Part shown: in pieces, positions 34,153-48,011 of the stretch
Position numbering within the stretch: the first letter of the stretch is position 1
Layout of the letters: every line of letters starts with the position of its first letter
Origin: Bigelowiella natans CCMP2755
Lineage: Eukaryota > Cercozoa > Chlorarachniophyceae
Length of the DNA: 64,000 nucleotides
Direction: 5' to 3'
Assembly: GCA_000320545.1 (NCBI GenBank)
Contig: ADNK01000697.1
Coordinates: forward strand, 1 to 64,000
Position numbers and translations under genes: made by a program
Notes under the pieces: model-generated
Told to the model about the DNA's origin: nothing
Database searches by the model: none
What the model saw: only the letters and a program-made list of their open reading frames with translations

Positions 34153-36850
34153 TATGCCAACCCCATAAAAAAATATATTGATAGCACGCTTTCAACAGTT
34201 CATTTTTTAGGCGGGCAATCAATAAAAATCATAACTAACTAGGTAACAAACTCCCTACTTGAGAGATACATTATGAAGTGGGCACTCAATTATCGTAGGG
34301 AAAATCAAATCTCGAACAATCAAATGCACATCTATTCAATCTCATTTTAAACTAAATGAGTTGAATATTTGGCTCAATACAACACGGGGAGATGATGAAG
34401 GGGGGGCTATCCTAAATAAAAAGATACCTCCTTTGTATGGAGATGGCTCCGTCTTGTCTGGGTTATAGGCAATCACAATAACTCTTTTCAGACTTAAAAA
34501 TGAGTTGAAGAAGATTTTCATAATCATAATTTCACCCATATTAACAAATTTGCGTTGTCTTTTATTGAAACAGTCACCTTTTTAGACATTTTAGTTAAAT
34601 CCATTTAAGTTGACAAATCCTGTAAGTTTCGGACTTGGTAACGAGAGAAATACATCATGAATTCCATTCCGACATAAAATATCATTTGAAGAAATATTCG
34701 TATCCAAATAAAGTACATTTATTCGATTTTCCATCTTTAATAACATATATTATACATAATTATAAACTAATTTTCGAAATTCCTTTTTACATCTAGGTTA
34801 AATAAATCTGAATAATTGCCTTACCACATGGTCGCAAATTATTCCAACTACAATGTGTCTCTGTTTAATGTAAAAAGTTACATTTTACTTATGAGACATA
34901 ATAAAAGTCATTTATAAATGTAGTAACAATGTGTGTTTTTGACATTACTATGATAATTTTACAAACCAATTTTTCTGAATTTTGTAGATTATATCATTTA
35001 AGACTTATATGTTAGCTTAAAAATCATTCAGGCTACTAAATTATTGCGATTAACTATTATCGTTACGATTTTTGCAATATTCAACACATCACACAAGCTT
35101 AAACATGAAGACTCAAGACTCAATCTGCTAATGCGTAATCTTAACGATGGTACGGGATGGTAAGAATGGCCTTTTTTCGCATGTCGTCGTGCAATTTCAT
35201 CCCACATTTCATGGGTTTTCAGAGCACCGGCTCACCGGATTTCGCTAGAAAATCCATGAAATTGTTTACATTTTAGCAGTGCGCCATGCGATATCTTGTC
35301 CACACTGAGGCAATTTTCGCGGTTACATGTTCGGCCCCTCGAGACGACTTGGTGCATGCTGGCATGCTCAGCTTGATCGATCTGAGCTGCAACTTCGCTG
35401 TGCATTCCTGCAGCAACTCCAATTCGAGTAGATGCTTGCGTCGCCGCCATGTTGCTGATAGTTGCATTCCTCAACAGTGACCAGAATGCCAATTTCAAAA
35501 TCCCACTGGTTTCACCAGTTGGGCCTCACTGGCTCACTGCCAGACTGAACCAGTGAAGCTAGCTGGCTTGTTCGAGGCACTGCGTTTCGTGCACTGCAAA
35601 TGTCGTGAAACACTTTGAAAGTGCAGTTCATCATCATTGTTTCATTGTTTCAAATGGAAACGATTCTTTCTTTCAAAACTTTGGAAATGCAGTTCTTCAT
35701 CACGTTTGTTTGTTGTTCGGAAACGTGGTCGATCACCGTGTTTCTTTCCTTCTTTCGTTCTCTGGTTCTTTCAAGTTCAGAAATGCCTGCTCTGATGACC
35801 CCATTCCAGCATTGCGCGATGGGTCACCTACCTAGCTACCTGTGCGATGGTGATGATGGCTAGATGGCTTGGATGGAGATGATGATGGACACGCAACGTC
35901 ACGCGATCACAATGAGCTAGTGAGGTTGAACGTCTGGACATGCACACGCGTGAACAGCACCGTCGTTTGTTTGTGGTGACGTGAGATGAGCTAGATGAGG
36001 GCCAGACGGGGCAGCAAAAAGGGAACGGCTAGACGGCGATTGCAAAATTGGAAGGGAAGGAAAAAAAAGAAAGGCAGACGGAGCAGACGCTCAATGATCC
36101 CCACGACCTAGCTAGCTAGCCATGCCAGCACGTTCATTGTTGTTTGTTGGGTTGTTGGCCGTCGACACCCAGCTGCTAAAGCTAGCTAGCTACCAGTCTG
36201 TGACGTGCTAGCGTCTAGAGCGTGTCTGAATGCAGTTGCACACATCGTGTTGTTGCAGCGTTCTAGCGTTGTTGCCTGCACCAATGACCTAGCAACCCAT
36301 GCACGTGTGCGCAAATGTCTGGCGGACGTTGGGACGCAAGTGAGATCATTGCTAGACCTCTAGCTAGCTAGGTCTGCACCCACACACACCTAGACACGTG
36401 CACACCACTGCTAGACTGGACCACACGTGCATCCATTGGATGCTGGATGCATGTGTGTCCAGCTAGCCAGGTGCACGTCTAGACGTACATCGATCCTCCA
36501 GATCCTCATCTCAACAAATTGGCTGTCATCATCATTGCTAGATTGTCCAACTCTGGAAATTGTCGGTCTGGACTGCAGAGGTCTAGGGGTGTTCATTGTT
36601 CATGCCAGTGTGTTCGGGAGAAATGAGCGCAACCGCGACGTTTCAAAATAAGGGCTACACACACTAGGGCATGCAAGCATGAGAGCTAGAGAGGTGGAAG
36701 GTCAGAACCAGAGAAGGTGAGTGTGAAAACTCGGTTACTGCCTGATCATGCAGCACGTACTACACACTGCACTGCCTGCGCAAGCTCAAAACATGAAACT
36801 ACAAACAATTATTGCGTGTACTATGGCAAGATCAACTGGTAGAAGATAGT
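34153..36850. other. Gene-free: AT-rich flank, then CATG/CTAG-rich island
   Basis: 34.15-35.15 kb is AT-rich and featureless. 35.15-36.83 kb is rich in CTAG and CATG words (for example GCTAGCTAGC near 36110 and 36180) and lacks microsatellites. No exon with family support was found. Confidence 0.55.
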
Positions 36851-39065
36851 CATAGGTTGCTTAAGGAATAGATTTAGTCTTGTGCAGCGCTATTACATTA
36901 TTACGAGTCCTCCTACAACGCGCTGGAAGAATGTCGCCTTAGCTTTTTTCCTGAGAAGAACAAAGATCGGAATATTTTATTAGACGTTTCTACTTGTATC
37001 TAATACCAGTGGCTATATGATATTGATGATACTCGTATAATGATGATACTGATGATAGTACAAAGTCTACTCGAAAATATTACTTATTGAACCAAATGAA
37101 TGAAATTAACCAATTCATATGATGCGATAATCGACATTAACAAATTATTTTCTATCTGATACGAAGACAGCAGTCATCACTACACATTTTCGTAGACCTT
37201 ACGCAAAATATGAGGACCGACATCCCAATCTCAACTAAATCGCCGGGTTTCAACTGAATAATTGCTCGCATTATTTTTTAATACAAGGCATTATTATTAT
37301 CACCATAGTTATTACATCACATCTTTTAGGATGAATGTGCTATATCTACCACACACCTTGGCCCTAAGAACAGGCTTACCATTCAGCTTTGAACCACACG
37401 AGGAACCCTGACAACAGCAATATGGCACCAAGCATTCAATAAAATGGGAAGGAGGAAGGTAGGACGTCAGAAAAAGAGAGAGATAGAGGAAGAGAGAGAT
37501 CATTGGCAATGATGCATGAAATTAGTAGTCCACTTAGTCAGAATTTCGGCATTATTATGAATTGAAACATCAAAGGTAGCCAACAAGACTCCCTCAGGAG
37601 GGTAAGCACGAGATTTGCTGCTGCTGCGAGCAAGCTACTCATCATCAACAACAACAACTACTACTACTACCACCAACACTTTTGTATTTATTATCCTGTT
37701 TGACCAAAGATTCGATGTACTCTGGTAGGAGCAATTAATACTGGTATATTGTTGTCGTTTACATATATCTATTACCAGATCGATATATTCACAGTGTGTT
37801 TCAGAGTATTCAACTCGTGCGTGGGAACGAGACACCTGGATAGGCATCATAGTGATCATCAGTATTTAATGGTTGTTGCTATGACTAATAGAGTCTACAG
37901 CAGTGTAATGCCACCCACCCGTGAGTCTTCTATGACGACGTAGTTGCTTTTGTCCCTTCCAATTGTAATCATGTTATTCCGTTTGGAAAGCCTAGTTGTC
38001 ATCGTAGTAAATTTAAACAACAAACTTCCCTATTCTCATCGTTTGTAAATAAGGGGATGCAAAATATATAAAAGATGGAAAAGGTCTGTGCGTGCGTGCG
38101 ATGAGAGTAACTATTAGCATTACATTACTTACTTTATCTCTACAGATCGCTTGGTGTTTTTAGCTCTTAACATAAAGCTCTGGCAAGTTTCTGTTGCAAT
38201 TACGAGAAACCAGTTGTAGCAAATGAAGGGTACTTAATCACCACCTCCATCACCACCACTACGAAATCTCTCAGATACTAAGAAGTGTTATAATCATTAT
38301 TATCATCACCTGGATCAAACTCCTTGACATTCCTCTGATCCGTTACGGTCTATGGTAGCAGCAGCAGTAGTAGTAGTAAAATGGATGGGTTACTTGTTGT
38401 TCAATTCACAACGTAGTAATGTACAACCAGTGAGTCAGTCGGTCAGTCACTGAATCAATCAAGCAATCACCTTGGAGTAAAGAGTGGATCTTAATTTCTC
38501 AAAATTCTTTGACTTCTTGAACTGGAGAAAGTCTTTTTCGACCAGAGGATATATCACTTCCTCCACCTTAGATAAGTATACATAACGACGGCGATAAGGT
38601 AATCTTAATCACAGTGATGATGATGGTGATGGTGGTGGTGGTGATGGTTGTGCAATTAGTAAGCACACCTCAAAGTAGTAGTACAAACATACAGATACCT
38701 TCCTAAACATGTCTCCGAATGGATACCCGAGATCAATCTAGATTATATATGAATGATGACACCAAATAGTGCAAGAAAAGAGAAATCATTGTTCCACCAA
38801 GTCGATGATTGAGATACTAAATAGCGATGATAATAACAGTTACTTGAAACAAAGTCATCTTTCACCGTCACAACGGTAATATATCATCACGTTTCATCTC
38901 TCAAATCATAATTACGTATATATCCCTTATGACGTCCTCATTGACGTGTGAAGAGAGTTTCTGCTCCGAATCCTCTGAGAGATACCTGATTATAATAGTA
39001 ACGAAAAATGAGCGTGAATATGGCATGGAATTTTATTTTTCTCCATCAGTCTAATTGAATGATTC

Positions 39066-39096
<31 letters not shown>

Positions 39097-40085
39097 TATC
39101 ATCATCACCATACTATTATGGAGTCATTGATGACTACTTGTGAAACATCCGATCGACGGTAGCGACAAGAGAATCAGGGGAGATTCCGGTGCTATTCTCT
39201 TTTGATAAGCGCCTAGTTGTCCGACAGCAATTTTAGACGATTAGTTATGAGCAAGAGTTGGGACTATGAATCCATCGCTGCAGCCATACTTGAGTTTTTC
39301 GTTATCCAGATAAAAAGAGAAATTATTGCTATGATCATCCTCCTGCAAAACCAAAACGGTGACCTATCATTATCAAAAAAGTGCGTGCAGCCAATGTTCC
39401 TCTCTTTATGATTAATTAATTGATTTATGATTCTTTCTACTATTCCCTCTGTTATTTTTCCTCCCTCTCTTTCCCCTCTCTTCTTCTCCTCAAAACCCCA
39501 ACCGACCTTATTAGATTCAATCCAATTCCTAAAAATCTCCAATGCAGTCTATCATAAGAATAATTTTGATTACATGTACTGAGCATCTTGATGATCATAA
39601 GTATCATTCATAACCCGTCAATATTTTAATCATTAATTTATAATTGTGATGAGTATCATCCTATCATCTTTGTGTAAATACTACCTTTATCTTGCAAAGA
39701 GCCTCAAGTGTGTTAATATTGATCAGTGCTTTATTTATCTTAGCGAGAATATCGTGAGAGCTGCGCCTGATAGTGCTCGTCATCCCACCTCCTTCCCCCC
39801 CCCCTCTACCCGACGATGATAATGATGACGATAACGCTGTTTTCAAGGACAAAGACGATGAAAGCGACGAAGAATTATTACCCTGATTTAGATAGTAGTG
39901 ATGATAGCAGAAAATAAAGAGGCAGACAAAGAACTGATGAGAAAAGAAGAAGAAGAAGAAGAAGAAGAAGAAGAAGAAGGAGAAGAAGAAGAAGCAAAAA
40001 ACGGAAAGGAGACGGAAGTGGCACGATAGAAAGGGGAGAAACAAAACAAGATATGAATTCTAGAATGATTGAAATAGAACATAAT

Positions 40086-40124
<39 letters not shown>

Positions 40125-40772
40125 ACCCTTTTCTTTACATCGCCGTTCATTGCGTTTTTTTCCTTGGCTATCGAGTTATCCAGAGAAGCTACCCACTAAT
40201 ATATTCACATACATACACATGACACAACTTACATACATATATTCAAAAAATAATAGTTTGTGGGTGTGTGTGGGTAGTGTGCGATGCGTAACCACAAGTT
40301 GAAGTTACCCTTACTACTTAAAAAACATAACGATAGTGATGATGATGATGATGAGGATAATGATAGTAAATGATGCTATGAGGAAGTAATGTAAGCAGTG
40401 ATAACAATAATAATTAATCATAATAATAAACGAGGGTGTTATATGTGACTCCTTTTATTGTTACGGACTTACAACCATAGTTGTTCTTTCTATTAGTAAG
40501 TTAGTAGTAACACCTCAGAAAGAGCTACAGGGTGCCTGGCCTTGCACGAAACCTGAAGAGCAGCAATGAGCATCAAACCCCCTCGTCGTTGTTCAGATCG
40601 ACATCATCGTTTCTTGTCACTAATTATAACCGTCATGGTACTGGTACTGGGTAAAATTATGTACAACAGAAGTTCATGATTTCTATTTATAGTTTATGGA
40701 TGATGATGCCTTTTGATGATAATAAAGATGATAAAGGTCATTTTAATTGGGAATATACGTTGATCTCTATGA

Positions 40773-40808
<36 letters not shown>

Positions 40809-43450
40809 GTTTCTTCTTGTTGTTGTTGTGGATATGATTTGATCATCAAAATAACTATCTTGTTCTTCCTTTTTGTCGTTGTATTGTCACTGTCACTTTC
40901 TCATCATCATCACTGAAATAGCAACACCATACCTTCCGAAGAGGAGTAACAATATGGAACACAAATTTTCCTTGCGATATGCTGAAAGGGAAGAGGAAGC
41001 AACAAGTAACTAATTAGCAGTAATCCTCCTCCGGAATTGCTCGATGTTCCTTGTTTGTTCTTTCTCATTATTTCCTATTGTGTATCTCTCTTGGATGATG
41101 ATTCCACTTCATCATCTTCATCATTATCATTCAGAGCCGCACAAACCAACATAAGGAAAAGATGGTATGGTAGTAGTTGGTTGTAGTAAACCCTTGTATG
41201 CATGCAAGTGTGTAAAGAGGTTTATAAATTCAGTAAATACTAAAACTAATACAACTAGGCAGGATGGTAGCTACCTTCTCTGATCCAACTCCACGGAAGC
41301 AAACCTCAACGTAACAAATCTTCCATGTGTAGCAGCAGTAGTAGAAAAAGAAACAACACTTAAATAGTTGTAGATTTTTAGCACACCGTGATAATTCAAA
41401 GAGAGATACTTGAACAGAATGAGAGGGGGAAGTGAAGCAGCAGGAGAATTAGTTAAATAAAGAAATGCTTCATATGAAAATGGTGATGAAAATGGTAAAG
41501 GACAAGATGGATAGCAAATTCAGAAATGAAAGTAGGATCTAATGAATAATGTTATTATCATTATTATCATTTTCAACTAACAATGCGGTCATGGTTGCGA
41601 CTAGAACACACGATACTATCTACTAAATCCTACTGCAGTAGTAGTAACAGTCGTAGTAGCAGCAGAGCAATAAAAGAATAGTAGTTAGTGGCCACCCTGC
41701 AGGAGTTGTTGACTTTGAATCTTGGTAGTAATACAACGCCCCTGGCCAGTAGAAAGTAATACCAAACACAAGCACTATCATAATATGATAATGATGACGA
41801 TGATGACTATGATGCTGGATGAAGACGATGATGATGACGATATCGATAACGGTGATAATTTTAGTATTTGAAAGGGATAATGAGTCCAAACACAGTAGTT
41901 TGAAAGCTATTTTTCCGCATCACACGATGAGTACTTATGATTAATGATGGCATGATAGCAATCTGAATATTATATATATTTACAACCTGTAAAACAACAC
42001 TACCACAGCCAGCAGCTACCTACACCTACGACAGCTACAACAATACCTTCGAAAAGCACGAAGTAATACTCACGCCATCCCTGCAGTGGGTAATGAGATG
42101 ATAGCAGAAAGAAAAAGACAAATACGACAGCAATGATGACGACGATGATAATACAAAAATGATGAAAAAATGTAGCAAGAGAGATTTCATCAGAATGTAA
42201 GAATGAAAGCAGTTTCTGAAAACAAGTAACAGCTTCTCTCCTACCCCAATTTAAGAGTATCTTATCAGTGCATGTACATTCGCTATTCTACCTCCCCCTC
42301 TCCTCTATAATAATCTTCTTATCGTTTTACATCATCAACTTCCATTCCTAGCACTCCTGACTTTTCCTTATTCATCGAGGTGATCGGGAGATACGATTGT
42401 AGAAATCTGTGTTATAATGAATAGTAGGGGTACATTTTTGATTAGCTGATGAAAGTGAACATAATTAGTGAAACAGGATAGTAATGAGTTTTTAATTTTG
42501 GTGAATATAGCTCTGCTGGGAGGAAAGAGGGGTGATAACCAAAAACGTTTATTTTAACTAAAAGTGAGGACACCTCTCCCCCTCTACACACAGAAAGTCT
42601 GCAACGTACCCCGACGATGATAAAGAACTAATAAGGAGCTGATGGTTTGTCATTTGGATGATGAATTGCTCCCTGCACAAAGGTATAAGCTCCTGAGAGG
42701 CTTCGACCTACAGAACAGATAAGAGATGATGATACAGATTCATGAGAATCATTTCACAATGACTATCATAATGCCAAAAAAGGATAATGCATGATGAAGA
42801 AATAATCCATAGAGATACTATATAACGGAGAATTGCCAGAGATAACAGTATGGTGTTCAAATCGATTCAACATAACGGAATTCATTCATGCCAATCAAAG
42901 TTGTCCGCACCACCACCTTTCGTTTCCAGATTTCCTTCGGTAATAATACCCTTAAATCCGTGGTAATTATATCGACAAAACGATTGCATACTTCGTCGTT
43001 CTGCGAATTGTTATTGCAATATTGTTGACCATAGGAATGTGACGAGAAAACGACTTGATTTAGTATGTAGTCGTGGAGTAGTGCAGTAGTAGATTCTACT
43101 CTGTGGAGATTGATTATCATTATCTTAGTAGAATATAGAATATATAGTATCTGAAGCTACTATCTTACTAGAATATAGAAAATATAGTATGCGAAGCTAC
43201 GTGGAAATGACGGCTAGTGTGTAAACATCAAAAGCCGTTGATTTTGTTTGTCTACTTATCTTTCTCAGCTACAACCTCGGCTCGGAATGCATAAGGTCTT
43301 TCCGGTGTGTAGATCTTGAAACAGAAATATGCCTAAAAAAATTTAAGTCGATCGACAACAATAATGACAATTAAATTAACTCATGGAAAATGACAATATC
43401 GTAGAAAATGTAAGGTATTATAGTAATATTAGGGACAAGGGAAAGCGCTC
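36850..43450 (-). other. Scattered minus-strand exon candidates in microsatellite-rich DNA
   Basis: Short blocks with good acceptors and donors read on the minus strand. One at about 42710-42635 encodes VEASQELIPLCREQFIIQMT. One at about 40569-40516 encodes VSCKARHPVALSE. One at about 39775-39686 encodes SSHDILAKINKALININTLE. One at about 38570-38475 encodes VEEVIYPLVEKDFLQFKKSK, which recalls the last helices of an RGS domain. One at about 38350-38310 encodes TVTDQRNVKEFDP. Another, at about 43340-43266, encodes AYFCFKIYTPERPYAFRAEV and looks like PH-domain strands. They may belong to the PH-domain gene upstream or to a separate gene; the joins are not resolved. ATC arrays lie at about 39067-39096 and 40779-40808, GAA at about 39946-39978 and TA at about 40088-40120. 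Confidence 0.4.
43121..43199. repeat. Tandem near-duplicate, about 40-bp unit
   Basis: The unit TAGAATATAGAAAATATAGT plus GAAGCTAC occurs twice with a few mismatches. Confidence 0.75.
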
Positions 43451-43517
43451 CTCCTCCTACTTGCTGCGATTCCAAGTAGCACCAATATAAGTCATCGTTT
43501 TTGCTTTCCTGGGGACC

Positions 43518-45155
43518 CTAAGATGAATAATAATTAGGCTGACAAGGTTCAATACTATTGTACAAACATTCCATCCAAGATGCAAGCGTCTCTTCCTCAT
43601 CATCTAGTACAATATTGGCGCCTTTTCTTTCTTTCTCACCACCGCAACAAATCTCCAGCTTCTGCCATTCTATCATATTTTCCTTATTCTGCTTCTGCTC
43701 GCACACTATCTTGCATTGGTAACTACGTTACAACTAAAGTTCCTCTCAAAAGCAGCAGCAGAAGAAAAGAAAAGGAATGAGGCAAGTAGAAATACCAAGC
43801 TCTGTACATCTGCCATGCAGTATGCTACATTGAGTTCATGGCTTATTGCACCCTTCTCCTCGTATCTACACTTGAGAACATGATTCGCGTACGTGCACCA
43901 TCTGAAGCATTGTAGAAAGCAGTAGCAGCAGCAAAATAAGCATATGATATAAGACAAAATGTTATTTGGTCCACATCGAAACAAGGATAATGAGGACGAT
44001 GATGAAGACATGTTTTTTATTACTACTATTGCATAACCGTTTCTTCCACTGCCCATTTGAGGTTTGAATGTAAAGAACACCTTCAAACGAATACTGCTGC
44101 TCCTCCTCCTCCCCATCTTGCTGGTCGTCCTGTTCCCTCTCAGTGTCAGTTTTGCAGCACGTAGTGGAAGAATCTTCGCGGAATAATATCGATGTATTAC
44201 TGGGTTGTCTGCTTGTGGTATTAGAATCAACATCTCGAGATCGCTGCTTTGTGGATGACGAAATCTCTTTCTCTGTGCACATCCTCCTCTTTTGAAGGGG
44301 CATACCACTGTTGCTTGACTGTTCTCGCTTTCGATCCCCCTTTACATCCTCATTTTCCTCCTGATTATGTAATAATAGAAACATCGCTTCGATCATGTAA
44401 CGTTTTGTGATATTATGAGAGCATTGGGAAATAATATATTGCATGGGAGGGGGCATGTTCGGATAATTCCTGAGGACCACCACCACCACCACCACCATTT
44501 CCCAACTATCTTTCCCTCTCTCTTTAGTTACCCTGACCGTGTAGTCGCTGCTACCATTTGCTAATTCTTCCTCCGATTCAGACGAAGAAGGTGTTTTCTT
44601 CTTCTTCTTTCCTTTTCCTTCTTCTTCAAAACAAGAAACTATGTCATCACGCTTTGTAGGTTTAAGTGTCCGCACGACCGAAGAAGAAGAGGGCAATAAT
44701 ATTGGTGCAGGAATTGGCGGTTCAGGCAGGCTAGGGTGACTATAGATTTGCCTTCCAGTAGAAGCACGTGGTGGGGATGGCGAAGAAGCAGATGACTCAG
44801 ACTCTCTGCTGCCATTGTCATTGTGTGATGAGCGAATATAGTTGTTATCATCACTGGTGGTGTCTTTCTTCGAGCTTCTAGTATCCTGTTTGGAATCTTC
44901 CCTCACAAAATCGAGTTTATTTCTTGAGAGTTCCTTCATATTTTCTTTCCCGTAATTTGAAGGCTCAAATGAAGATAGGCCGTTGGAAGAAGTCTCAGAG
45001 GTGATTTTTTTGTTCGAACATGGTATACTTTTGGATTGACGATATCTATTTTCACCGTGTATATTATTTATTGATTTCGGGTTTGAATTCACACCCTGCT
45101 TGTTAATAGAAGAAATCTTCCGCTTCCAAGAGCGTGTCCGAGAATCACTGCGCAT
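43518..45155 (-). CDS. PH-domain protein with long disordered N-terminus
   Basis: Three blocks join in phase: about 45155-44038, 43901-43796 and 43709-43518 (TAG stop). The first encodes about 370 mostly hydrophilic, Ser/Lys/Glu-rich residues. A GTGGTGG...AG segment within it (about 44501-44361) may be an intron that keeps frame either way. A PH domain follows: FEGVLYIQTSNGQWKKRW, then YEEKGAISHELNVAY, and the C-terminal helix DEEETLASWMECLYNSI with its invariant Trp. PH domains bind phosphoinositides or proteins at membranes, so a signalling or trafficking role is plausible. An acceptor-like tag precedes the first Met at about 45155, so an upstream exon is possible. Downstream exons may extend the protein if the last stop is spliced out. 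Confidence 0.62.
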
Positions 45156-45179
45156 GTCCTTAAACAAAAGAAGTTAAAT

Positions 45180-45216
45180 GGGAGGAAGTTTACACATATG
45201 TACATATACTCTCAAG

Positions 45217-45249
<33 letters not shown>

Positions 45250-46546
45250 TGTTGTCTGTACTCTCTCGTTGCTACTCGTTTCAGCGGATACGATACAAAC
45301 TCTGATCGTTTTCCGCAATATTAAATTAGAACCTCAAGGTCGGGTATTCCCCTTAGCTCCGGGGGAAGGTATCTGGCGAACAATAATTCGTCAATGACTG
45401 CTACAAATCTTAGGGCGTCGTGGAATTCATAGTTACTGAAGAATTCGCGTCAGCTGTTGCATGCGATCATTAATCGTGGAGATGATTGTCTGCCAAAAAG
45501 AAAGATCATCGTTTTGAAAAGATGGCATGTTTACGTGAGTTGAACTGCACCTTCGAGTCATCCCCAACGTTTGGAATGATTAAAGACAAGTTAGCAAGAG
45601 ACATTGTCCTTGGGAAGAACCTTGAGAAAAGCTCCTATGTTGCTGGTTTTCAATTCCAGGAACACCCTAAAGGCGAAGACAGCTTCCTCGAGAAACAGGC
45701 TTGTGCTCCTCACTGCAATGATGGTTGTTGGGCTTGGATATATCTTTTGAAGAGTTTCCTTTGTCTCTAGTTTTACTCGCTTACAGTACAGTCAGACGTC
45801 CAAACATGCATAGATCTGGTAGTTCGAGACGAGGCTTTGTAGGAAGGTGTGCTGCTCCTTCCTACACAAGTAGTAGTACCACATAAACCGCCTCAATCAC
45901 CAACATCTTTTACCCTATATAGCTTGTCGCATTACACTATTCACGATTCCCCCCTCTGTGTTCGAAGATTCAGAAAAGCTCATCTTGAAAAGCAAGCCAT
46001 GATTATTAACCTGCGACATGCAAATACCTTTGTCGTAAAATGAAAAGGATACACATGTATGTTTTGTCAGGAAACTGGATTGCAGCAGAAAATATGAGCT
46101 ACAGGCCTGTAATTAGTTCACACCAGAGAAGAGTGCTCCCCGTTATTTGCCTGCGTCACATTAATAATATTGTCGCAATACAATATTTTAGCCTATAATT
46201 ATTTCTCCCCTTCTTCCTGATGCGACAATTCGATGTAGCTACCGAGCGTTCAAAACAGTGAGTCTACGAGAAAAATACGTGGGTGACACGTGGCGTGGGT
46301 ATGAGATGATGGAATGCTGGGGTTATTCGAATACCGTCAACGATAAAGAGCTCTTTTCGGGTGGAAATCCAGGTACTAAATGACAACAACTTCTCTATGA
46401 ACGGTAAACGCTCCCCCATCCCGAACCACAACTACCCGAGTCATAACAAACGTTCAATAAACAGTTGTGTGCTGTATTTAAACACAACTTGTGTTTTTAA
46501 TTTCTTACTGCCGTTACGCCTAGGAGCCCTCCTTCTACCTGTAGCT
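45180..46546. other. No confident gene
   Basis: A (TTG)n array lies at about 45216-45245. A plus-strand frame at 45522-45770 (MACLRELNCTFESSPTFGMI...) has ordinary composition but no family match and no supported partner exon. It may be a 5' exon of something unrecognised. Confidence 0.4.
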
Positions 46547-47975
46547 ATGTTCCTCTCTCTTTCATGGTCACTGCGCCCCGCTAGGGCTTGGGTACTTCGT
46601 ACCAACAAGCGTGGATTCGCTGCAGCAGCGGCCACATCAACCACGATGGTAACAATTATCAGGAAATTATATATTATGAAGCTACTCTATATTCCTGAGA
46701 AAAATCAAAGGCATTCTTGAGGGTGCAAATAACTACAACCCCAACTTTGTTGAATGCATGATCTGGTAGGGCGATTCCCCCCTCCCCAAATATGCTTTGG
46801 TCCAAGGTGCCAGTCGAGGAATAGGACTAGAAATGACAAAGCAGCTTCTCGAAAAAGGGTCAAAATTAGAACATTTGTAACAACATATGCGCCAAGAAGT
46901 GCAAACAAATATTATATTATAATATACATAGACATAGACTACTTCTAAGTTTTGGGTAGCTGGCAGTCGCATATATATCCACCGCACGAATCAAATTTGC
47001 AGGTACCATGTAATGGCAACATGTCGTCGCCCCGACAAATCCCCAGGACTCTCAGATCTTTCAGCAAAATATCCTATGACGCTGCATATGTCACGTTTAG
47101 ATGTGACCGATTCTCAAAGTAGTAAGCAAGCAAGCAAGATTACTGTATGCCATCATCACAAGGGATGATTAATTGAACATGTGGTAGAATATGTGTCGTT
47201 CACGTGGACAATGTTAGTTGCCTGCATTCGTATAGTAAATGCATCTATTTGTGTTGGATGACATATAAGCACAAATCGTATAAATACGACGATGTATCTG
47301 AATATGTGGATTAAATAATAGCGGGAACAACTAATACACGTAATACTTCGTTTGCTGGAGAACATTTTGAAGAGAGATGAGCTATGTAGCAATTCTTCTT
47401 CTTACTGTATGTAATCATTATTCTTTATAGGCATATCGGAGACAGCGACGCGAGTAGAGAGCGATTTTGGAGGTGTTCTAGACATTTTGGTAAACTCTGC
47501 AGGTATCTTACAGGACGATGCTCATAAGCCAGAGCGGCAGCTTTCTGCCATCGATAGAGACTGGATGTTAAATAGTTTTGAGGTAGTGTGTAGTAAGCAA
47601 GAGTCTTTTGGCCCCACGCATTGATCTTCACGTATTTATTTTATGTATTTCATCATCAAAAACAGGTAAATTCTGTTGGACCACTCTTGGTGATACAAGC
47701 AATGCAAGAATTTCTTAAACGAACCAAGTCAGTAACCCTCTTATGACTTCCCCCTCCCCACGTATGAACTGAAACATATATAAATACTATAAATGTTTGA
47801 TGTGAATCTGCGTGGGGGGGAGGGGGGGCTTCATACTTTTTATTTATCCAAAAAACTGGTCATTGATTGATAAAACATCCCCTCGTTTCTATAATTGCGT
47901 TGACTGATCAGAGAAAACAAGCGGGATAGAGGAGTCATTGCAAATATCAGCGCAAGAGTAAATTTATTACCACTG

Positions 47976-48011
<36 letters not shown>

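Noticed and set aside
35286-35863. Short frames around 35.3-35.9 kb as genes
   Set aside because: There is no family similarity. They fall in a CATG-rich island where overlapping frames occur on both strands.
46361-46720. Starting the SDR at the upstream Met (46361) of the same frame
   Set aside because: The added residues are unremarkable, while the Met at 46547 begins a presequence-like segment that joins in phase to the Rossmann exon.
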